Shown here: positions 5,908 through 11,528 of the stretch, in pieces
Numbering within the stretch: position 1 is the first letter of the stretch
Layout: every line of letters begins with the position of its first letter
Assembly (NCBI GenBank): GCA_905203645.1
Contig: CAJKWP010000040.1
Location: forward strand, 1-11,528
Direction: 5' to 3'
DNA from: an uncultured Christensenella sp.
GTDB taxonomy: Bacteria; Bacillota; Clostridia; Christensenellales; UBA1242
DNA: 11,528 bases
Program-made: the position numbers and the translations under genes
Notes under the pieces: generated by a model
The model's database searches: none
Told to the model about the DNA's origin: nothing
Seen by the model: the letters and a program-made list of their open reading frames with translations, nothing else

Positions 5908-6030
5908 TGACCCGCTGGGGAGTAAAATGTATTGGAGAGAGCGATTCTGCAGGAAATGGCAACGTTCCTTGCCATTTCCGAAGCCTAGCGGTGCGACAAT
6001 ACTTTTAGACCCAACAGGTCACTTTTTCTG
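5900..6030. repeat. Structured repeat unit 3, long imperfect hairpin
   Basis: The most diverged unit. CAGAAAAA (5900-5907) pairs with TTTTTCTG (6023-6030), TGACC (5908-5912) with GGTCA (6017-6021), GGG (5918-5920) with CCC (6010-6012), TAAAA (5923-5927) with TTTTA (6003-6007), and GTATTG (5929-5934) with CAATAC (5997-6002). Inside, CTGCAG (5947-5952) leads into a perfect 11-bp stem (5952-5962 with 5969-5979, loop CGTTCC), followed by CGAAGCC. The T-run in each outer arm could also make it a terminator for both flanking genes. Confidence 0.75.
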
Positions 6031-6039
6031 AAAACACCT

Positions 6040-6921
6040 TTAAGAAGTTTTTACGATATTCACAAACCTCTCCAACGCATTATTTGAAATTTGTTTTGAA
6101 GTCAAACACACAATTTCCCTGGCATTTATCGAAAAGTCTGGAAAAATAACTTCCACTTCCCCATTTGCGATTGCATCTTTGTAATATTCCTTGCTTACAA
6201 ATGCAACCCCAAAACCATTTTTGACAAATTCATACAACAAAATATAATTGTCCAATTCGTACTTTGGCTTTGGTTCAATTTTGTTTTTGTTGAAAAAATT
6301 GTTGAGTGTAATTCTTGAATTGTTGTTTATGCTTGGGAGAATAATATCCTGCGTTGGAAAGTTTTGGATATCCAAACTTTTGCTCGGATATTTTTTTTTG
6401 TAATATGTGTTTCCGATAAGTTGATATTTTACGTCATACATTTTTATAATTTCAAAATCTGCCATATTGTTTGTTTTGTCCACAAATATCATGTCAAGTT
6501 CGTTGTTCGCAAGTTGCTCGGTCAATTTTTCGCTTGTTCCCCTTGTCATATAAATTTGAACATTTGGATACTTGTTTACAAAAAGGCACAAATATTCAAG
6601 CAAAATTTGATTGACGTTGGAACTGTTTGCCCCTATCCTTAAAATCCCATCATCAAGTTTTTTGAAATTTTGTGCCAATTTTTCAACTTCGTCAAATCTT
6701 GGCATAAGCAAACATATTTTGTTGTACAAAACGTTGCCAAATGCAGTAAGTTCAACACCTTTGCTTTTTCGCACAAACAAAATTTGGTCCAATTCCTTTT
6801 CAAGTTCCTTTATCGCAAACGAAACCGCAGGCTGCGAAACAAACAAAACTTCACTTGCTTTGGAAATATTTTTTTCTTTTGCAACAGTGTAAAAGCATTT
6901 GTAAAGATTCAAGTTAACCAT
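6040..6921 (-). CDS. LysR-type transcriptional regulator
   Basis: A 293-residue cytoplasmic DNA-binding regulator with the standard LysR layout. The N-terminal winged helix-turn-helix lies at about 3-62, with the recognition region ISKASEVLFVSQPAVSFAIKEL at 19-40 and the L-F-V-R turn after it. A linker helix spans about 63-90, and a periplasmic-binding-protein-like effector domain about 92-290, starting GILRIGANSS. The length is typical. The ligand cannot be read from the sequence. It is divergent from thyX with an 83-bp gap containing a 7-bp dyad over the thyX -10 box, so control of thyX, of itself, or both is likely for this family. A GGGAG lies 15 nt before the ATG, too far to be ideal, and a TATAAA 8 nt before the ATG suggests a very short or absent leader. 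The stop lies 9 nt from the repeat array. Confidence 0.93.
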   Translation of the reverse strand: MVNLNLYKCFYTVAKEKNISKASEVLFVSQPAVSFAIKELEKELDQILFVRKSKGVELTAFGNVLYNKICLLMPRFDEVEKLAQNFKKLDDGILRIGANSSNVNQILLEYLCLFVNKYPNVQIYMTRGTSEKLTEQLANNELDMIFVDKTNNMADFEIIKMYDVKYQLIGNTYYKKKYPSKSLDIQNFPTQDIILPSINNNSRITLNNFFNKNKIEPKPKYELDNYILLYEFVKNGFGVAFVSKEYYKDAIANGEVEVIFPDFSINAREIVCLTSKQISNNALERFVNIVKTS

Positions 6922-6929
6922 AAATATTT

Positions 6930-6935
6930 TTTATA
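6930..6935 (-). promoter_or_regulatory. -10 box near the lysR start codon
   Basis: The minus strand reads TATAAA ending 8 nt before the ATG at 6921. A start seven bases downstream would leave a leader of about one base. No clear -35 box is seen. Confidence 0.25.
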
Positions 6936-6956
6936 TCTCCCATAAAAAAATTGTTA

Positions 6957-6985
6957 TTTTCATTATATCAACTTTGTAATATAAT
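6957..6985 (+). promoter_or_regulatory. thyX promoter with overlapping dyad
   Basis: A perfect TATAAT (6980-6985) has a weak -35 candidate, TTTTCA (6957-6962), 17 bp upstream. The arms ATTATAT (6962-6968) and ATATAAT (6979-6985) are exact reverse complements 10 bp apart, covering the spacer and the -10 box. This is a plausible LysR-type binding site for the divergent regulator. The predicted start near 6992 lies right at the ribosome site, so the thyX leader is short. Confidence 0.45.
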
Positions 6986-7004
6986 TGCAAGCGAGGAGAA
7001 ACAA

Positions 7005-8150
7005 ATGGAAATAAACATTTTGGCGGCAACATCGCCATACAGATTGAATGTAAAAAACGAATTTAACAAACTTAGCGGTGAATTTGCAGGAATTTGCTAT
7101 ATGAGAGGAACATTGCAAGAAATCATCGCACAACCACTTGAAAAGAAACTTGCCCGTGCACAAAAAGCAAAAGAAAACGGTCATCACAGCATATTCGACC
7201 ACGAATGCATAACTTTGTATCTTAAAGACGTTCCAAAACTCTTTGCTATGCTTTTGAACAATGAAAAAGTTTATGCAACAAGTGAAAAAAGTGCAAGATA
7301 CACCCAAATGGAAGCAGACGGAATTGATTATGTAATGTACACAAAGTGGCAAAAAGTTCTTGAAGATTTGATACAAACGAAATACGGTGCAAACCCATTT
7401 TTTACACAAAAGAAAATACAAAAACTTGCGCAAGAAAATGCCAGATTTTTTCTTTCGGTTTTTACAAACACATCACTTGCCTACACCACAACATACAGAC
7501 AACTCTGCTACCTTTATGGTTGGCTCAAAGATATTCAAAATCATCCAAGTGCATTGATACAAAAACTCAAACCCACTGCCGACCAATTTTGCAAGTATTT
7601 GGAAATAAACAATTTTGTTGACAAAATCATTTCACAAGGTTCCAAACAAAGCGGTTTCAGTTTGATTGCTGACAAAGACAAACAAGATTATTATGGTGAC
7701 GTTTATTGCACGCATTACTTTGGTTCGCTTGCACAATTTGCACAAGCCCAACGTCACAGAAGTTTAAGTTTGCAATTCAAAGAAATGCCAACGACTTCAT
7801 TTTATGTGCCAAAAATTTTGCAAGACGAGCCAGAACTCAAAAATCAATGGCTTTCGGATATGTTCAAAATCAAAGATTTGACACCACAAGGAATGATTGT
7901 ACAAATTTTTGAGCGTGGCACTCCCGAGGCACTTGTTATGAAAATCAAAGACCGCCTTTGCACAAATGCCCAACTTGAAATTTGCCAGCAGACAAAAAAG
8001 ACACTTCAAACATATATCGAACAGACAAAAGACCAGCAGATAAAAGATATGCTGATGCAATATAACAACGGCGCACGATGCAAAAGCGGGTTTGACTGCA
8101 AAAGTCCATGCGGTTTTGCCGATGGCATAAATTTGAACAGAAATATTTGA
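7005..8150 (+). CDS. thyX: Flavin-dependent thymidylate synthase, tandem-domain form
   Basis: ThyX converts dUMP to dTMP using methylene-tetrahydrofolate, FAD and NADPH. At 381 residues it is well above the ~220-260 common for the family and reads as two ThyX-like domains. Domain 1 (about 1-205) has G59-HHSIFDH-E67 (family H-x-S-x-x-E-H region), SEKSARY (93-99, matching NExSxRY), and ENARFFLSVFTNTSLAYTTTYRQL (144-167, matching the AR..LP..T...T.N.R.L helix), but no RHR. Domain 2 (about 229-345) has AQAQRHRSLS (246-255) and R317-LCTN-AQLEI (322-326), but no NExSxRY. The C-terminus carries C359, C365 and C369. The domain split is a by-eye alignment. AGGAG (6994-6998) lies 6 nt before the ATG, preferred over an upstream in-frame start. 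The next gene follows after 17 nt. An inactive paralogue remains possible. Confidence 0.8.
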   Translation: MEINILAATSPYRLNVKNEFNKLSGEFAGICYMRGTLQEIIAQPLEKKLARAQKAKENGHHSIFDHECITLYLKDVPKLFAMLLNNEKVYATSEKSARYTQMEADGIDYVMYTKWQKVLEDLIQTKYGANPFFTQKKIQKLAQENARFFLSVFTNTSLAYTTTYRQLCYLYGWLKDIQNHPSALIQKLKPTADQFCKYLEINNFVDKIISQGSKQSGFSLIADKDKQDYYGDVYCTHYFGSLAQFAQAQRHRSLSLQFKEMPTTSFYVPKILQDEPELKNQWLSDMFKIKDLTPQGMIVQIFERGTPEALVMKIKDRLCTNAQLEICQQTKKTLQTYIEQTKDQQIKDMLMQYNNGARCKSGFDCKSPCGFADGINLNRNI

Positions 8151-8167
8151 AAAATGGAGAATAAAAA

Positions 8168-8683
8168 ATGAAATTTTTAAACCTTTCAGAAAATCGTAAT
8201 TTTTATATAAATTACAATTATATAGTCAATGCAAACACAAACAAATTGATTACATTTGTTGACAAAAACGTTGATATTTTGCGTGGGGAATTAAGCGAAG
8301 TAAAAACATATTCTTCGGGAGTAATGACAGTTTTGAAAAAAGATTACAGTATAAAGATAGAATTTTTCAAAAATAATGCAAAAAGACTTTTCACTCTTTA
8401 CAAAGGCGAACTCAACGAAATGGAAAACCGTGTTTTTGACATAAATGCCTACGCTTGCTCTTCTGGAGTGCTGGTTGCAACGATTTATTATGGCGATTTC
8501 AAACAATATGATTATTATTTGTACAAAGGCGGGGTCATTGAAAGTTTTGACCTTGAAGAGTTGTCACAAAAAGTCGATGAGTACGAAAAAGATTTGGGAT
8601 TTTACATTGACAAGCCAAACTTTGATAACTCACACCCTGCAACAGATTTTTTGGTTGAATGTATGGATAATTTCGAACAATGA
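8168..8683 (+). CDS. Unrecognised protein co-transcribed with thyX
   Basis: A 171-residue acidic, mostly beta-strand protein with no signal peptide or membrane segment, so probably cytoplasmic. It contains an internal repeat: L38-RGELSEV then Y48-SSGV-M53 and D59, and again Y78-KGELNEM then C97-SSGV-L102 and D110, with a third partial copy Y119-KGGVIESF. A spacing of about 40 residues and alternating hydrophobic positions suggest a small repeat-built beta fold, loosely like WG-type repeats, though the W-G is missing. The C-terminal 40 residues are charged and probably helical (ELSQKVDEYEKDL). GGAG lies 8 nt upstream of the ATG. Only 17 nt separate it from the thyX stop, so both are probably on one mRNA ending at 8683-8707. 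I do not recognise the family and assign no function. Confidence 0.85.
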   Translation: MKFLNLSENRNFYINYNYIVNANTNKLITFVDKNVDILRGELSEVKTYSSGVMTVLKKDYSIKIEFFKNNAKRLFTLYKGELNEMENRVFDINAYACSSGVLVATIYYGDFKQYDYYLYKGGVIESFDLEELSQKVDEYEKDLGFYIDKPNFDNSHPATDFLVECMDNFEQ

Positions 8684-8707
8684 AAAAGGGGCTTTTAGGC
8701 CCTTTTT
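8683..8707. terminator. Bidirectional terminator between the thyX unit and prfA
   Basis: AAAAA (8683-8687) pairs with TTTTT (8703-8707), and GGGC (8689-8692) with GCCC (8699-8702), with one bulged G and a six-base loop. The A-tract/T-tract flanks make it work on both strands. It begins at the last base of the plus-strand stop codon and ends 3 nt before the prfA stop, so it serves both convergent units. Confidence 0.9.
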
Positions 8708-8710
8708 ATT

Positions 8711-9790
8711 TTATTTGTCGTCTTGACCGATTGCTTCAAGTTTTTTGCGAACGTCTTCGGCTTGTAATTGTTCAATCATAGGTCCGATATTTCCGTCCAT
8801 AAAATCATCAAAATTGTGAATAGAATATCCAATGCGGTGGTCGGTTATGCGACCTTGTGGAAAGTTGTAAGTTCTTATTCTTTCACTGCGGTCACCAGTT
8901 CCGACTTGATTTTTTCGGTTTTGTTTGTATTCGTTGTCCATTTGAGTTTGATAAAAGTCATACAATTTTGCACGCAAAACTTTCATCGCTTTTTCGCGGT
9001 TTTTGATTTGTGAACGTTCATCTTGACAGCACACAACAATGTTTGTTGGCAAGTGCGTTATTCTTATTGCACTTTCGGTTTTGTTTACGTGCTGACCGCC
9101 TGCGCCACTGCTTCTGTATGTATCAATCTTCAAGTCTTTGTCATTGATTTCAAGTTCAAATTCTTCAACTTCGGGCAACACAGCAACGGTGCAAGTTGAT
9201 GTATGCACACGACCCTGTGTTTCGGTTTCGGGCACACGTTGCACACGATGAACACCGCTTTCAAACTTCAAATTGCTGTACGCACCTTTGCCTTTTATGG
9301 AAAAACTTGCTTCTTTTATCCCTCCAAGTTCAGTTTCGCTTATATCGTTTATTTCGGTCTGCCAGCCACGTCTTTCGGCATAACGCATATACATTTTGAC
9401 AAGTTCGCCAGCAAAAAGTGATGCTTCTTCACCACCTGCCGCCGGTCTGATTTCGATTATAACGTCACTTTCGTCGTTTTCATCTTTTGGCAACAACAAA
9501 ATCTTTATTTGCTCGTTCAATGCATCGATTTTTGTTTCAAGATTTTTTATTTCTTCTTCAAACAAAACTTTCATTTCGCTATCTGTTTGACTGCTAAAAT
9601 CCCTTTTGCTTGCTTCAAGGTCTTTTTGAAGTTTGAAAAGTTCGTCATAGGCCTGTGCAATAGGTTCAATTCTGTTGCGTTCTTTTGCTTTCTTTTGCCA
9701 TTCACGATTGTCCGCAATTACATCGGGGTCCATTATTTCTTTTGTCAATTCGTCATAGTGTTTTTTTATGTTTTCAATTTTTTCTAACAT
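8711..9790 (-). CDS. prfA: Peptide chain release factor 1
   Basis: Recognises UAA and UAG in the ribosomal A site and triggers peptide release. The 359-residue protein has the usual RF1 length. Its tripeptide anticodon is P187-E188-T189 (RF1-type PxT rather than the SPF of RF2), and the catalytic G231-G232-Q233 lies in SSGAGGQHVNKTES. The N-terminal coiled coil (about 1-95) is followed by the conserved IRPAAGGEEASLFAGEL segment (114-130). The start at 9790 is preferred over an in-frame TTG 18 nt upstream because AAGGA (9800-9804) lies 9 nt before the ATG and MLEKIE is the usual beginning. The gene overlaps the end of the upstream prmC by 17 nt, so its ribosome site lies inside prmC and translational coupling is likely. 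Q233 is the residue that PrmC methylates. Confidence 0.97.
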   Translation of the reverse strand: MLEKIENIKKHYDELTKEIMDPDVIADNREWQKKAKERNRIEPIAQAYDELFKLQKDLEASKRDFSSQTDSEMKVLFEEEIKNLETKIDALNEQIKILLLPKDENDESDVIIEIRPAAGGEEASLFAGELVKMYMRYAERRGWQTEINDISETELGGIKEASFSIKGKGAYSNLKFESGVHRVQRVPETETQGRVHTSTCTVAVLPEVEEFELEINDKDLKIDTYRSSGAGGQHVNKTESAIRITHLPTNIVVCCQDERSQIKNREKAMKVLRAKLYDFYQTQMDNEYKQNRKNQVGTGDRSERIRTYNFPQGRITDHRIGYSIHNFDDFMDGNIGPMIEQLQAEDVRKKLEAIGQDDK

Positions 9791-11444
9791 TTTCTTTTTT
9801 CCTTGCAATAATTATTCGTTCGATTTGATTGTAATCTTTCAAGACTTTTATGCCGACAAAATTCTTTTTCAAAAGTTTTTTCACATCGCCAGCCTGTCCA
9901 ATGCCAATTTCCAAAAACAACATCCCGTTCTTTTTCAAAAATTTTGGGCTTTCGGATGCAATAATTTTGTAAAACGCCAAACCGTCTTCGCCACCGTCAA
10001 GTGCCATGAGCGGATCATAAAATTTGACTTCCATGTCCAAGTTTTCGATGTCACCGCTTTTTATATATGGTGGATTTGAAACTATGATATCATATTTTTG
10101 TTTTTTGTTCAAGTCCGCAAACATATTACTTTGGCAAAATTTTATTTTGCAATCATTGGCTTTGGCATTGTACTTTGCAATTTCAAGTGCATTTTTGGAT
10201 TTGTCACTTGCATACATTTTGCAATTTGTATTTTTCTTTATAGCAACCGCAAGTGCTCCACTGCCCGTGCACAAATCCAAGATATCAAAATTTTTGTCTT
10301 TGCTTGCAAGTATAACTTGTTCAGCCAAAAGTTCGGTTTCACTGCGTGGTGACAAAACGTTTTGATCTACCTTAAACTCCATTCCATAAAAATCTTTTTT
10401 GCCAAATATTTTGTCAAGTGGTTCACCTTTTATCCTGCGTTCCAAAACCGATTTTATCGCCTGTTCTTGACTTTTTGATACACTGCCCACAAACAAAAGT
10501 TCGGTTGGCTTTTTTCCAAGTACGCCACAAACAAGCCATTGTGCTTCCATAAAATCATTGATATTGTTTTCGATAAGTTTGTTTTGAACATACGCCAACA
10601 CAACCGACATCTTTTGATTTTTGTCATCAGTATTTTCTATCATCTTGCACTCCCAATATGCACTGCGGGCAACAAGCAACGCTGTTTGATTTTTCTTGCC
10701 AACCGACAAAAACGAAAACCACTTTGAAAATTTTGGATTTTGAATTTTGTCAACCTGGCACAAAATTTCGTACGCAATCGAAAAACACGCAATCAATACA
10801 GTCAAATTTATCAAAAACTTGAAAATTGGACTTGTTGCTATCGACAAAAATGTTATCATAAAAAGCGAAAAAATAAAACCAAAAATCAAGAAATTCAAAT
10901 AATTTTTTGCAAGATATCCTTTCTTGCTTGGACAAACAACGATATTGCAAGCATAATTGAAATCATAAATATGTTCAAAGCCACTCAAAAATTTCAAAAC
11001 AAAAAATCCAAATGTCAAAAGTCCCGCTTTGAAAATTGCAAACACAAAATTACGGAGCAAAAAGTGTTTGTTTATTTTGACAAAAATTATCGCCAAATAT
11101 GATGGCAAAAAGCCAAACAGCAAAAAGGATAACAAAAGCGAAATCAATCCAACCAAAATGCAAAATATTCCTTCAAACGAAATTTTTGTTTTGCGTGCAA
11201 GATAGTTTGATACTTTGAACCCACCATTTTCCATGCTGTTTGAAAGCAAAAGCGCCTTCAAAAAAATATACGTGCCAAAAATCAAAAATTCGATTCCTCG
11301 CAAAAAAATTACGTTGTGCAAAATCGCTTTGTGCTTGAATTCAATCGATTTTTGAAAGTGAAATGCTTGGCTGTTTACATATCCAAAAACACCTTTTTTG
11401 CCATCACAGCAAAACACTCCGTCAAAACAAGGAAACATTTTCAT
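9774..11444 (-). CDS. prmC: DUF1385-PrmC fusion (release-factor glutamine methyltransferase)
   Basis: A 556-residue fusion. The C-terminal half (about 277-556) is PrmC, which transfers a methyl group from S-adenosylmethionine to the GGQ glutamine of RF1 and RF2. It shows the N-terminal helical domain with R337-IKGEPLDKIFGKKDFYG, VLSPRSETELL (363-373), the SAM motif D390-LCTGSG-396 and catalytic N457-P-P-Y460. The N-terminal half (about 1-272) resembles a degenerate DUF1385 membrane protein: GVFCCDGKKG near the start, FLRGIEFLIFGTYIFLKAL (47-65), hydrophobic segments near 93-122, 130-153 and 183-228, F156-E157-H158 and A224-Y225-E226. The conserved HPRCGTSF stretch of DUF1385 is missing. PrmC would thus be tethered to the membrane. 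DUF1385 genes often neighbour prmC-prfA in Clostridia. ATG 11444 (or 11438) lacks a Shine-Dalgarno, but an AATAAT lies 6 nt before it. Confidence 0.88.
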   Translation of the reverse strand: MKMFPCFDGVFCCDGKKGVFGYVNSQAFHFQKSIEFKHKAILHNVIFLRGIEFLIFGTYIFLKALLLSNSMENGGFKVSNYLARKTKISFEGIFCILVGLISLLLSFLLFGFLPSYLAIIFVKINKHFLLRNFVFAIFKAGLLTFGFFVLKFLSGFEHIYDFNYACNIVVCPSKKGYLAKNYLNFLIFGFIFSLFMITFLSIATSPIFKFLINLTVLIACFSIAYEILCQVDKIQNPKFSKWFSFLSVGKKNQTALLVARSAYWECKMIENTDDKNQKMSVVLAYVQNKLIENNINDFMEAQWLVCGVLGKKPTELLFVGSVSKSQEQAIKSVLERRIKGEPLDKIFGKKDFYGMEFKVDQNVLSPRSETELLAEQVILASKDKNFDILDLCTGSGALAVAIKKNTNCKMYASDKSKNALEIAKYNAKANDCKIKFCQSNMFADLNKKQKYDIIVSNPPYIKSGDIENLDMEVKFYDPLMALDGGEDGLAFYKIIASESPKFLKKNGMLFLEIGIGQAGDVKKLLKKNFVGIKVLKDYNQIERIIIARKKENVRKN

Positions 11445-11528
11445 ATTTTTATTATTTACATAATTTCAAATATTTTTCACAAAAAACTTTAAAAACAAAA
11501 CATAAATTATTTTTTTTATTTTATTTAT

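Larger units (their letters stand above)
5655..6030. repeat. Array of three ~100-nt structured repeat units
   Basis: A non-coding, comparatively GC-rich island in the gap between two convergent genes. A 28-nt block starting CACCA occurs at 5673, 5779 and 5880. A second block, CTGCAG then hairpin then CGAAGCC, occurs at 5748, 5849 and 5947. AAGGAACT (5716 and 5816) and GTGAACG (5738 and 5838) recur exactly 100 nt apart. The palindrome GTCGCGAC (5655-5662) and the text up to 5673 look like the decayed 3' end of a further unit. Short open frames crossing the array have no support as genes. I recognise no RNA family, riboswitch, insertion-sequence end or CRISPR repeat. Either strand could be the functional one. 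Confidence 0.85.

Noticed and set aside
5655..6030. CRISPR array or integron attC sites
   Set aside because: The period of about 100 nt, the internal conserved blocks and the lack of unique equal-length spacers exclude CRISPR. The core-site motifs of attC and any cassette genes are not seen.
6951..7004. ATG at 6951 as start of thyX
   Set aside because: It lies within the predicted promoter, and AGGAG at 6994-6998 is placed correctly for ATG 7005.

Overview
The window is AT-rich and bacterial, with compact genes on both strands, Shine-Dalgarno sites of the AGGAG type, TAA/TGA stops and the standard code. The gene set points to Bacillota, probably an uncultured Clostridia-like organism: a CwlD-type amidase, an RNHCP zinc-ribbon protein, a CotJC/bacterioferritin-like four-helix protein, a YwaF/TMEM164-type membrane protein, flavin-dependent thymidylate synthase, and a DUF1385-PrmC fusion next to prfA. 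Placement below phylum is inference.

Layout, left to right. 1-260: AT-rich DNA with a 12-C run at the edge and no convincing gene. 261-941 (+): exported cell-wall amidase, convergent with thrS (1076-2812, -), with a terminator hairpin between them. 2916-3221 (-): RNHCP zinc-ribbon gene upstream of thrS. It is divergent from a ferritin-like gene (3350-3838, +), and a perfect 10-bp palindrome sits in the shared upstream region. 3868-4554 (-): thymidylate kinase. 4838-5626 (+): polytopic membrane protein. 5627-6039: a non-coding, relatively GC-rich island between convergent genes, holding three ~100-nt units of a structured repeat. 6040-6921 (-): LysR-type regulator, divergent from thyX (7005-8150, +), which is followed at 17 nt by an unrecognised gene (8168-8683, +). 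8683-8707: terminator shared with the convergent prfA. 8711-11444 (-): translation-termination operon, a DUF1385-PrmC fusion overlapping prfA by 17 nt.

How the genes work together. PrmC methylates the GGQ glutamine of RF1, and the two overlap as one transcription unit. ThyX makes dTMP and Tmk phosphorylates it to dTDP, so two consecutive steps of dTTP synthesis lie 2.5 kb apart but in separate transcription units. ThyX is unusual: it reads as two tandem ThyX-like domains in which the halves of the signature motif have separated (S-E-x-S-x-R-Y in the first, R-H-R in the second).

The most unusual part is the repeat island at about 5655-6030. Its units keep short sequence blocks at fixed spacing (AAGGAACT, GTGAACG, CTGCAG, CGAAGCC), while the hairpin between CTGCAG and CGAAGCC changes completely in the third unit yet stays perfectly paired. 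That pattern suggests selection on a fold, in RNA or single-stranded DNA. I could not match it to an RNA family I know. No searches or folding programs were run, and all structures are from pairing by eye.
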